Assembly: GCA_038207625.1 (NCBI GenBank)
Contig: JBBQZO010000022.1
Location: 39,969 to 103,968, forward strand
Direction: 5' to 3'
DNA length: 64,000 nucleotides
Source of the DNA: JBBQZO01 sp038207625
GTDB lineage: Bacteria; Pseudomonadota; Gammaproteobacteria; Burkholderiales; Burkholderiaceae_D
The notes beneath the pieces were generated by a model, which made no database searches, was not told where the DNA came from, and saw only the letters and a list, made by a program, of their open reading frames with translations. Position 1 is the stretch's first letter. Every line of letters starts with the position of its first letter. Made by a program: the position numbers and the translations under genes. Of the stretch, positions 16,114-23,912 are shown piece by piece.

Positions 16114-17490
16114 TCAGCGTTGCCCACCGCGCCCGGTTGGCGCAAGCAGAACTTGGCGGTTGATGTCGATACTGGCGCCCATGCGCGATTTTTTGCGCAG
16201 CGCCGCCAGTTGCTGCAGCGCGTGTTGCTGCGCCAGCGCGCGCGTGGCCTGATAGCGCACCGCTTCCGAGCCGTTCTCCTGATAGCCCTCCTGGCGTTGT
16301 TCGACCAGCACGATTTCCCAGCTGGCCGGCTGGCCGGGACCGACCGCCGAACGTATCGGCGCCGACACCTTGCCTTCGTCCTGCATGAAGGCCAGCTCGG
16401 CCAGCCAGTCGAGCTTATCACCGTGCAGCACGCGGCCAAGGTCGCCGCCGCGCGCGGCATCGGGCGCGTTCGAATAGCGCCGCGCCAACTGCTCAAAATT
16501 CTCGCCTTTGGCCGCGCGCGCCTGCACTTGCCGCGCCAGCACCTCGTCGTCGATGCGGATATGGCGCGCCTTGACGGCGATGATGCGTTTGAATTCGTCC
16601 TTGTGCGCGGCGTAGTAGCTGCGCACCTCACCGGCTGTGATGTGCTGCGCCAGCGTGTCCAACAGCTTGCTCTGCGAGTCCGTATCGACACCGATGCCAT
16701 GCAGCGCCATCAACGTCTGCACGTCGCGCTGCTCGGCCAGCGCCTGACGCAGGTCCAGCAGCGCGGCGTTGGAAAAATGGCTGACTGCCCAATCCTGCAA
16801 GTAGCCATTGGCCAGCACCAGCATCGCCTGCTGATGCATGAAATCGCGATTGCGGTTGAAAAATTCCACCCGCCCCTGCACATTCTGGCGCACGAACACG
16901 TCGTACAGAGTGATGCTGGCGGCGGCGGGCAGCGCGCTGCGCAGCAGCACCAGCTGTTTGGCCGCAGCCAGCTGTGCCGGCGCCAGGCTATAGTCGAGCA
17001 CCAGCTTGCCTTCGGCGCCGAATACGCGGTCCAACTGCGCCGCCGTGAAAGCGCCGCGTTCGAGGATCAGCTCGTTCAGATTGCCGCCGGCCAGCTGGCC
17101 GATGGCCGCCTCGATGCGTTCGCGATAGACGGTGCGCAGGTTGCCATACAACTGGTCGTCCAGCGCGACCCCGGCGTCGAAACCAACCCGGCTGGCGCCC
17201 GTATTGAACAGCTCCGGTCCCAGCTCGCGCCGGGCCGTTTGCGCCAACAGCCGGGTGGCGATCAAGCCGTCAAGCACGGCGGCGCGGGTGGCCTTGGGGT
17301 CGCTTAGCTGCGCCATGCCGGTCATTACATCAAGTGTCAGCACGTGCAGCGGCGCGCCATTCACACGCGCCGCCACACCGGCATCGAAGGCCGCGGCTCC
17401 TGCCGACGCCAAGCCGCACACGGCCAGAGCGAACACGCCCAGGCCGCGCCGGATCAGCGCGGCGACCTGCGTCGCGCAAGATGACGTCAT
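16114..17490 (-). CDS. Periplasmic parvulin-type peptidyl-prolyl isomerase
   Basis: The 458-residue product has a signal peptide ending near AGAAA, a helical N-terminal chaperone-like region and a parvulin domain at roughly residues 290-400 (VKARHIRI, GENFEQLARRYSNAPDAARGGDLG, then a final WEIVLVEQR strand). The domain order resembles SurA and PpiD-like foldases. The ATG at 17490 is 1 base after the stop of the phospholipase-like gene; longer readings run into that gene. I infer that it helps fold the exported product of the preceding gene. Confidence 0.85.
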   Translation of the reverse strand: MTSSCATQVAALIRRGLGVFALAVCGLASAGAAAFDAGVAARVNGAPLHVLTLDVMTGMAQLSDPKATRAAVLDGLIATRLLAQTARRELGPELFNTGASRVGFDAGVALDDQLYGNLRTVYRERIEAAIGQLAGGNLNELILERGAFTAAQLDRVFGAEGKLVLDYSLAPAQLAAAKQLVLLRSALPAAASITLYDVFVRQNVQGRVEFFNRNRDFMHQQAMLVLANGYLQDWAVSHFSNAALLDLRQALAEQRDVQTLMALHGIGVDTDSQSKLLDTLAQHITAGEVRSYYAAHKDEFKRIIAVKARHIRIDDEVLARQVQARAAKGENFEQLARRYSNAPDAARGGDLGRVLHGDKLDWLAELAFMQDEGKVSAPIRSAVGPGQPASWEIVLVEQRQEGYQENGSEAVRYQATRALAQQHALQQLAALRKKSRMGASIDINRQVLLAPTGRGGQR

Positions 17491-17491
17491 C

Positions 17492-18514
17492 TTAATTGGC
17501 CAGACGTTCCGCTGCGCGATTGAGCACATGCACCAGCATCGCGATCGCATGCGGCACCACCTGCTTGGCCACCCGAACCCGGTCGTTCTGATCGGTCGAC
17601 GAGAGCACGATGCCACCGACTTTGTACGAGTAGGTGCCGCCCTGGGTCAGCAGCGGGCGGATATCGACGGCAGTGGCGCCAACTGGGGTGAAATCGGCCA
17701 ACGCGGCCGCCACCAGCGCCGGGTCGTTCAGCGTCTGCGAAGCGTAATAGTCATTGACCCAGGTTTCCCAACCCGAGTGATTATGAGCCGAGGTGGTCCA
17801 GGTATGGTGCGGCTGCAGCAGGTCGGTCGAATGCATCACGAAGCCGAGGCTTTGCAAGCTTGGCTTGGCCAGGAATTGCTGAAACCAATACTGCGCCAGA
17901 TTGTCGATCGGCTGGAACGGCGCCGTCTCGAAGTCGGCGTACTGGTTCACGTTCGAATTGCCGCCCAGCCGGTAGTGGGCCTCGGTCAGGCCGTAAGCAT
18001 TGTATTTGCTGCTGTCGCCGAACCAGCCATGCAGACCGCCGGCGCCGTCATCGAGATAATCGCCCACCAGCCAGGTGGCGGCCAGGTTGTCGATGTCGCC
18101 GGCCACGGTCAGCTTGGCGTAGTTGTAGCCGCCGAACGGATTGCCATGCACATCGGGCCCGGCTGTGTGGTTCTGAAAGTGCCAGTACGAGGTGTATTTG
18201 ACGATGCTTTGCGCCGCGCCCCAGACCGGAGCAAGCACGCAGCTGCCGGTGGTGGCGCCGCACAAATAGGTGTCGGCGAAATCGTCGACGTCATAGGCGC
18301 CCTGCCCCATCGCCACCGAGAACTGGTCGATCGTGTATCCGGCGCGTGCCAGACCGGCGACCAGCTTGTTGTAATTGGTCTTGTCCGGGTTGTTCTTCAT
18401 GAACGTGACGGCGTCTTGGGCGATGCGTCGATGGGTTTCTTGCAGGAAGGCTTGAGCCGGCAGTGCGGTGTACAGTGCAAACAGGAATACGGTAAGTCTC
18501 GTTGCGAATTTCAT
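17492..18514 (-). CDS. Secreted zinc-dependent phospholipase C/P1 nuclease-like protein
   Basis: A 340-residue protein with a clear signal peptide (cleavage after AQA). The mature part is rich in His and Asp placed as in the zinc phospholipase C/S1-P1 nuclease fold: His28, Asp76-79 region, His112 and His116, HSTD at 228-231 followed by QPHH at 234-237, and HNHSGWE at 244-250, which matches the H-x3-E end of the third zinc site. AAGGAC precedes the start. The likely activity is hydrolysis of phospholipid head groups or nucleic acid outside the cell or in the periplasm; which one is not decided by sequence. It leads a three-gene operon with an isomerase and a membrane protein. Confidence 0.8.
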   Translation of the reverse strand: MKFATRLTVFLFALYTALPAQAFLQETHRRIAQDAVTFMKNNPDKTNYNKLVAGLARAGYTIDQFSVAMGQGAYDVDDFADTYLCGATTGSCVLAPVWGAAQSIVKYTSYWHFQNHTAGPDVHGNPFGGYNYAKLTVAGDIDNLAATWLVGDYLDDGAGGLHGWFGDSSKYNAYGLTEAHYRLGGNSNVNQYADFETAPFQPIDNLAQYWFQQFLAKPSLQSLGFVMHSTDLLQPHHTWTTSAHNHSGWETWVNDYYASQTLNDPALVAAALADFTPVGATAVDIRPLLTQGGTYSYKVGGIVLSSTDQNDRVRVAKQVVPHAIAMLVHVLNRAAERLAN

Positions 18515-18930
18515 GGAAATGTCCTTGAAAACGGTTGAGTGACAATTGGAGAGTATTGAGCCTGATCAAGCTGCCGTATTGAATCATGAACATTGCATTC
18601 CTGCTCATTTTGACGATAGAGCAAGCGCTCTAATTTACTTCTTTACAATCTTTGCGCCTGCGCGATGGGGCGCCCGTCCCGCCTTGCACAGGCCGTTGAC
18701 GGACATCGAGCGTGTTTGGGACGGCGCCGCAAGCGCGCGCGCCGATGCGCGCCCGGTGTTGATTGGCGACCCGCACCGCCAGGCGCGACCAGGCGAGCGC
18801 ACCGGCGTTTGGTGCCGCCTTCACTGCAGGATCGTCCGAATCCGTTTCGATTTGGCGGGCTGAACTGGTAATATATGCCGTTGTTATTCTGGCATAGCGC
18901 CTACCACTCATTTTTTAAGGAAACGACCCG
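18515..18930. other. Intergenic region between divergent genes, no gene recognised
   Basis: These 416 bases separate the phospholipase-like operon from the lipoprotein isomerase gene. They hold a short palindrome AGAGC-N4-GCTCT near 18618-18631 and AT-rich DNA, but the open frames have no family resemblance or ribosome sites. Confidence 0.5.
18846..18874 (+). promoter_or_regulatory. Candidate promoter of the lipoprotein isomerase gene
   Basis: TTCGAT, 17 bases, TAATAT (18869-18874), 57 bases upstream of the start. The -35 element is poor. Confidence 0.35.
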
Positions 18931-19893
18931 ATGTTAATGAAGTCCCGTATCTTGCTCGTTGGCGCCGCATCCGTGCTGGCATTGAGCGCATGCAAACCGA
19001 AAGAAGGCGCAGCGCCTACCGCCGCGCCGGCCAACGACACCGTCGCCGCCACCGTCAACGGTGTGGCAATCCCGACCCGCCGGGTCGAGCTGATGGTCAA
19101 ACAGCGTACCGCACAAGGTCAGCCGGACAGCCCGGAACTGCGCAAGGCGATCATCGAACAACTGGCGATCCAGCTGGTCATTTCGGAAGACGCTGCTAAA
19201 AAAGGCCTGGACAAGACCACCGAGACGGTCGACCAACTGGAGCTGGTCAAGCAGTCGATTCTTGCCAACGCCTACGTGCAGGATTACATCAAGACCAACC
19301 CGGTCACCGACGACATGCTCAAGGCCGAGTATGAAAAGATCAAGGCGCTCAAAAGCGGCAACGAATACAAGGCCCGTCACATCCTGGTAGCCAAGGAAGC
19401 GGACGCGAAAGAGATCATCGCCAAGCTGAAGAAAGACCCGAAAGCGTTTGAAGCGCTGGCCAAGGAAAAATCGATGGATCCTGGCTCGAAGGTCAACGGC
19501 GGCGACCTCGGCTGGTTCGATACCCACAGCATGGTGCCCGAGTTCGGCGCGGCCGTGGCCAAGCTGGAAAAAGGCAAGTTCACCGAAGAGCCAGTCAAGT
19601 CGCAATTTGGCTATCACGTGATCATGCTGGAAGATTCCCGTCCGATCCAGATCCCGCCGATGGAACAAGTCAAGGATCAGCTGAAGCAGCAAGTGCAACA
19701 GCAGAACTTGAAGAAATTCTTCGAAGACATCAAGACCAAGGCCAAGATCGAGATCGTTGGCGCACCAGCGGCAGCGGCATCGGCTGCCGCGTCGGCATCG
19801 GCTCCTGCATCGGCTCCTGCGGCCGCATCGGCGCCAGCACCGGCAGCTGCGTCGGCACCTGCTGCTGCAGCGCCAGAAGCGAGCAAGAAGTAA
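18931..19893 (+). CDS. Lipoprotein parvulin-type peptidyl-prolyl isomerase
   Basis: A 320-residue protein with a lipoprotein signal (LALSAC lipobox, so Cys21 is lipidated), a SurA/PrsA-like N-terminal helical domain and a parvulin domain at about residues 148-235 (YKARHILVAKEADAKEII, DPGSKVNGGDLGWF, VKSQFGYHVIMLED). The tail from about residue 275 is almost pure Ala, Ser and Pro. AAGGA stands upstream of the ATG. It should act in the periplasm as a foldase for exported proteins. A similar tethered foldase is common in Oxalobacteraceae and Burkholderiales. Confidence 0.93.
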   Translation: MLMKSRILLVGAASVLALSACKPKEGAAPTAAPANDTVAATVNGVAIPTRRVELMVKQRTAQGQPDSPELRKAIIEQLAIQLVISEDAAKKGLDKTTETVDQLELVKQSILANAYVQDYIKTNPVTDDMLKAEYEKIKALKSGNEYKARHILVAKEADAKEIIAKLKKDPKAFEALAKEKSMDPGSKVNGGDLGWFDTHSMVPEFGAAVAKLEKGKFTEEPVKSQFGYHVIMLEDSRPIQIPPMEQVKDQLKQQVQQQNLKKFFEDIKTKAKIEIVGAPAAAASAAASASAPASAPAAASAPAPAAASAPAAAAPEASKK

Positions 19894-20023
19894 GCATCAG
19901 CTAGCAGCGCGGCTCGCATCGGGCCGCGCGTTTCATCCGGTGCAGGCCGACAGCGCGCCTCGCACCGGATCGCTCGACCGCCGGCACTGGCGCGTCTTCC
20001 CCACCCTTCTTCGCATCCAACAT

Positions 20024-20566
20024 ATGACGATCCGGCAGCAGTTTGTCTTGATGGCATCCTACAATCAATGGATGAATGTAAAGCTGTACGAGGCCGCCGG
20101 AAAATTATCGCAACATGAGCTGCAAGCCGATCGCGGGGCATTTTTTGGGTCGCTACTCGGCACGCTCAACCACATCGTCGTCGGCGACACCATTTGGCTA
20201 AAGCGCTTTGCCACGCACCCGGCGGCCCATGCGGCGCTGGACCCGATTCGGCAGTTGCCCGCGCCGGCCACGCTCGATCAAATGCTGTTCACCGATTTCA
20301 AGCTACTCGCGTGCCATCGCGCTCAGCTCGACGCCTGCGTCTGCGCGTGGGCCGCCGCGTTGACGAGTGCCGATCTGGATCACGTTCTGCAATACGCCAA
20401 CAGCAAGGGCGTGGTGGCGCGCAAACACTTCGCCAGCCTGATTCTGCACTTCTTCAATCACCAGACCCATCATCGCGGACAAGCGTCGACGCTGCTGCAG
20501 CAAGCGGGTATCGACATCGGCGTCACCGATTTGCTGGCTTTGATTGCGCAGCACGACGCGGCCTGA
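20024..20566 (+). CDS. DinB family protein
   Basis: The 180-residue product matches DinB-family four-helix proteins: N-terminal FVLMASYNQWMNVKLYEA, a His in GTLNHIVVGDTIWLKRF and the C-terminal pair in HFFNHQTHHRGQASTLL. These three histidines are the usual metal ligands. There is no obvious Shine-Dalgarno at 20024, but the family normally starts about this far before the YNQW motif. Related proteins are thiol transferases or damage-induced proteins of unclear role. Confidence 0.9.
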   Translation: MTIRQQFVLMASYNQWMNVKLYEAAGKLSQHELQADRGAFFGSLLGTLNHIVVGDTIWLKRFATHPAAHAALDPIRQLPAPATLDQMLFTDFKLLACHRAQLDACVCAWAAALTSADLDHVLQYANSKGVVARKHFASLILHFFNHQTHHRGQASTLLQQAGIDIGVTDLLALIAQHDAA

Positions 20567-20592
20567 TCCTCGCCGGGTGCGGCACTTGCCGG

Positions 20593-20913
20593 TCAAGATA
20601 CCGACCGGCTTGCGCATACGGGACTGAACCTCCTGCGCGCCAACTTGGCAGGTCCACCAACGATCAATAAGCGATTGACCAATCCCCACGCTCGAGCCAT
20701 TCGGCCATCGTGTGCCGCTTGCGTTATAGCGCCTGGCGGGGCTGTTCCGACGGCGTCCGCATCGGCCAAAAACGTTCCCAAAAACAACACACCTATTGAC
20801 AAATAGTCGCGCAACGACGCACCATCAATGGTATCGGAGCACCGCCGGACAGCATCGATTTGCGCTGCCGCCCATTCCCGAATTCGAGAAATAATCCTTG
20901 CGTCAATGCTCAT
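20593..20913 (-). CDS. Possible small hypothetical protein
   Basis: An open frame of 106 residues starting at the ATG at 20913. The N-terminal part (SIDARIISRIREWAAAQIDA) is amphipathic and the middle has a hydrophobic stretch (LRDYLSIGVLFLGTFLADAD). GGAG lies 10 bases upstream. I know no family, and it could be a decayed gene or chance frame in the 424-base gap before the binding-protein gene. Confidence 0.25.
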   Translation of the reverse strand: MSIDARIISRIREWAAAQIDAVRRCSDTIDGASLRDYLSIGVLFLGTFLADADAVGTAPPGAITQAAHDGRMARAWGLVNRLLIVGGPAKLARRRFSPVCASRSVS

Positions 20914-20990
20914 GCGCGGCCCACTCCGCCGGCGCATTTTCTGACCGCCGCGTCATCCATCAACCCGACCGATTACATTGAAAGCACACG

Positions 20991-22139
20991 ATGAAACTGA
21001 CGCAAATGACACTGTTTATTACCACAGCTATTAGCTTGACCGCCGCGCCCTTGGCGTTGGCAGAATCGGGCGTGAGTGAAACGGAAATCAAAGTTGGCAT
21101 GGTGAATGCGCTTTCCGGTCCGGCGGCGGCATTGGGCATCGCGGTCAAGCAAGGCAGCAGCGTGCTGTTCGACAAAATCAACGCGGCCGGCGGCGTCAAC
21201 GGCCGAAAGATCACGCTGATCAGCGTTGACGACGGCTATGAGCCCGCGCGCACTTCGGCGGCGACTGAAAAACTGATATCCCAAGACAAGGTGTTTGCCC
21301 TGTTCGGCTACGTGGGCACACCCACGTCCAAGGCGGCCATTCCGATCGCAAGCAAGGCCGGCGTGCCGTTCTTCGCGCCGCTCACGGGCGCCGAATTCTT
21401 GCGCAATCCTGTCGACAAGCTGGTATTTAATGTGCGCGCCTCGTATTGGAAAGAAACGGAGATGCAGATCGAGCATCTGGCCAGCGACCTTGGCATCAGC
21501 AAGGTGGGCGTGTTCATCCAGGACGACCCGTACGGCGTGGCCGGCAAGGAAGGCGTGGAGCGCGCCTTGCGCAAGGTTGGGTTGAAACCGGTCGCTGAGG
21601 GGCGCTACAAGCGCAACACGGAAGACGTCGATGGCGCGCTCGCCACCTTGAAAGCGGCCAATCCCGAAGCGGTCGTGATGGTGGGCACCTACGGCGCCAG
21701 CGCCGCCTTCATCAAGAAGGCCAATGCGAGCGGATTCAAACCCAAGTTTCTAAGCGTGTCATTCGTCGGCACATCCAACTTCATCAAGGCCAGCGGCGCC
21801 GACGCCGAGAACACCTACATTACCCAAGTCATGCCGTCGCCCGATGACGTATCGATTCCGCTGGTGCGCCAATACCAGGCCGACATGAAGGCGGCCGGCC
21901 AGACCAATTACGACTACTCCAGCCTCGAAGGCTATGTCGATGCGCTCATTTTTGTCGAGGCCCTGAAAGCGGCCGGCGCCGACCTGAGCCGCCCGAGTCT
22001 GCTGGCCGCGCTGGAGAAGATGTCGCTCAAACTTGGCGGCATCGACATATCGTTCAGCCCGACCGACCACCAGGGACAGAAGAAAGCCTATCTGACCAAA
22101 ATTAAGAATGGCAAGGCGATAGCCGTATCAAAACTCTAA
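20991..22139 (+). CDS. LIV-type ABC transporter substrate-binding protein
   Basis: A 382-residue periplasmic binding protein (Peripla_BP_6 type I fold) with a signal peptide ending at ALA-ES and the typical start of the mature domain (IKVGMVNALSGPAAALG), INAAGGVNGRKI, and DPYGVAGKEGVERAL. It lies alone, 6.9 kb downstream of a LIV-type permease/ATPase operon that has no binding protein of its own, so it is the best candidate partner in this window. The ligand could be an amino acid or an aromatic acid; sequence reading cannot tell. Confidence 0.92.
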   Translation: MKLTQMTLFITTAISLTAAPLALAESGVSETEIKVGMVNALSGPAAALGIAVKQGSSVLFDKINAAGGVNGRKITLISVDDGYEPARTSAATEKLISQDKVFALFGYVGTPTSKAAIPIASKAGVPFFAPLTGAEFLRNPVDKLVFNVRASYWKETEMQIEHLASDLGISKVGVFIQDDPYGVAGKEGVERALRKVGLKPVAEGRYKRNTEDVDGALATLKAANPEAVVMVGTYGASAAFIKKANASGFKPKFLSVSFVGTSNFIKASGADAENTYITQVMPSPDDVSIPLVRQYQADMKAAGQTNYDYSSLEGYVDALIFVEALKAAGADLSRPSLLAALEKMSLKLGGIDISFSPTDHQGQKKAYLTKIKNGKAIAVSKL

Positions 22140-22685
22140 GGGATCGCTGCTCGTTGGCATGGCGGCCACGTCGTGCCCGGCCCGTCGCCCGACACGGCAG
22201 CAAGCCCGACACGGCGATCCGGCGCCGCGCCCGGCCGCATGCGATTGGCTGGTGCGGCGCAGGCCGCTGCAGGCTGGCCCTGCGCACCTGCGCTGATCAC
22301 GCCGTGCAGACCGTGGTGCGCCATCTCGCGCTGGGGTTTGGCATCGAACTGGTGGCGCTTGCGGCCTTGGCTTTGTGGGGGGCTGGCGCCGGCCCGGGCG
22401 CCCTCGGCTAGCTCCTCGGAATCGGCCCGCCCACCGTGTTGGTGCGGGCCTAGAGCGCGCGCCACGCTCGCGCTGGCCGCCGCGTTTCGGCAGTGATCGG
22501 CGCGCGCGCAAGTGAGGCGATCTCCGCGCGCTGGCAACAGAGCGTCCCTGGCGATACGCGCGCATGCCAGACTGTCGTGAAATAGTCATTCGGCAACATT
22601 GAAATCAGCGCGCAATTGTCCTATATTTGAATGTCGATGGTGGCGCCCTGCGCGGGTCCCAACAAGCTGATCAAACGAGGCCAAC
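22140..22685. other. Gap with decayed sequence and a hairpin
   Basis: This 546-base gap is very GC-rich on its left. It contains a probable gene remnant (22307-22450) and a GC hairpin at 22424-22450 that has no poly-T run. The rest shows nothing I recognise. Confidence 0.5.
22307..22450 (+). pseudogene. Remnant resembling a DUF2568 (YrdB-like) membrane protein
   Basis: One frame reads VVRHLALGFGIELVALAALA, then LWGAGAGPGALG, a stop, LLGIGPPTVLVRA and a second stop. This resembles the N-terminal half of small DUF2568 membrane proteins (LALRFLLELAALAALGYWG... LLGIGAP). Two in-frame stops and no start or ribosome site indicate decay. Identification is from memory of the family pattern only. Confidence 0.35.
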
Positions 22686-23459
22686 ATGAAACGCAGCTTA
22701 CTGCTTCTGATGTTGTTCAGCGCTCACGTGGCGAGCGCCTACGAATTCACATTACAATTTACCCCGGCCGGTGGCGCATTAGGACTCAACGTCGCCGGTT
22801 ACCAATTCGACCCGAACACCAGCACCGTCACCGGCAATTGCAGTTACTACACGCTGCACTATACGGGCGGGCGCGGCGGGCACACCGTGCGCACCAACCA
22901 CTACAGCGCCTGTGCGTGGGACGTTTATGGCAATCTGCTCAGCGTCACCCCGACGCCCAGCCCCGTACCAGCGCCCGCGCAGATCGCCGTCAACGGCACG
23001 CAAATCGTCTACGCTCAACTGGGCACCAGCACCACGGGGCGCGACAGCCGCGGTTTCGGCTTCGTCAACACGCTCGCATCGCACTATACGTGGAGCACGC
23101 CCAACAATACCTACACGGTGATTCCCGACGCGAAATTCACACTCAGCGCGAGCCTGGTCAGCGATGGCGATTTCCCGCTGGCCGTCGATTCGGCCAGCGT
23201 GACGCCGTCCACTTCCGGCATCGTCACCGCATCGGCCGGACGCGCACGCGTGCTGTCGACGAGCTGCGGGCAATCGGTGCCAACGGGCGTGAGCTGCACG
23301 GTCAATGTCGTGTACGATCCAAGCACCATCGCGTGCTCCGCGTCGCCATATGGCTTCGGCTACACGACCATCACGCTTTCCTTGGTGACAGACGCGGGTA
23401 AGACCACCGACTTCACGGAAGGGTTTACCGTCACGGGCATACCGATCTGCGACGATTAG
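22686..23459 (+). CDS. Secreted hypothetical protein
   Basis: A 257-residue protein with a signal peptide (cleavage near ASA-YE) and a Thr/Ser/Gly-rich, beta-strand-like mature part with several cysteines (pairs such as SCGQ...SCTV and IACS...PICDD) that could form disulphides. The start at 22686 follows GAGG at a good distance. I recognise no family. The last 90 residues have the strand pattern of an Ig-like or choice-of-anchor type domain. Confidence 0.8.
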   Translation: MKRSLLLLMLFSAHVASAYEFTLQFTPAGGALGLNVAGYQFDPNTSTVTGNCSYYTLHYTGGRGGHTVRTNHYSACAWDVYGNLLSVTPTPSPVPAPAQIAVNGTQIVYAQLGTSTTGRDSRGFGFVNTLASHYTWSTPNNTYTVIPDAKFTLSASLVSDGDFPLAVDSASVTPSTSGIVTASAGRARVLSTSCGQSVPTGVSCTVNVVYDPSTIACSASPYGFGYTTITLSLVTDAGKTTDFTEGFTVTGIPICDD

Positions 23460-23912
23460 GCGCCCGATCAATTTCAGGCACGGACCTCCGCGCGAGCCGC
23501 AATGTCGGCTGTCGCAGGGCATGCTCGCGTGAGCGGTGAAGCGCGTGCGTACCAAACGGCTGCGCGCCCTTCCCAGCGCCGAGCGCGATGCGCCGAGGTG
23601 CCGTTCTAGCGGCGATGTATGCCTCACACCGGGCGGCGCATGAGGGCAAACGTCTCCTCGTCGACCAGCGGCCAACCCGGGATGCTGTCATGCGCAAGAA
23701 CGCAAAGCGCCGCCAAAGTCTCACGTTCGAAGCGTGGCGCAAAGCCTGCGCCACCGTCGGGCCGGCCGGACGCTTGCCCGCTTGGCGATCCAAGCTCGCC
23801 GCCACACCACTTGGCGCCGCCGCATACACGCGAACTGGCGACAGCGGCGCTATAATCAATACACCATCTCCGGCCGAGCCGGCCACGCCAGGACAGTGAG
23901 TCAATTGAACCC
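23460..23912. other. Intergenic gap, no gene recognised
   Basis: Open frames on both strands lack ribosome sites and family resemblance. Near the right end is a perfect -10 hexamer TATAAT at 23851-23856. Confidence 0.5.
23851..23856 (+). promoter_or_regulatory. -10 element candidate for the FUSC gene
   Basis: TATAAT stands 57 bases upstream of the FUSC protein start. No good -35 hexamer is found at 16-18 bases, so the assignment is tentative. Confidence 0.4.

Noticed and set aside
18618..18631. AGAGC-N4-GCTCT as an operator
   Set aside because: The arms are short, it is not placed on a recognisable promoter and it does not recur.
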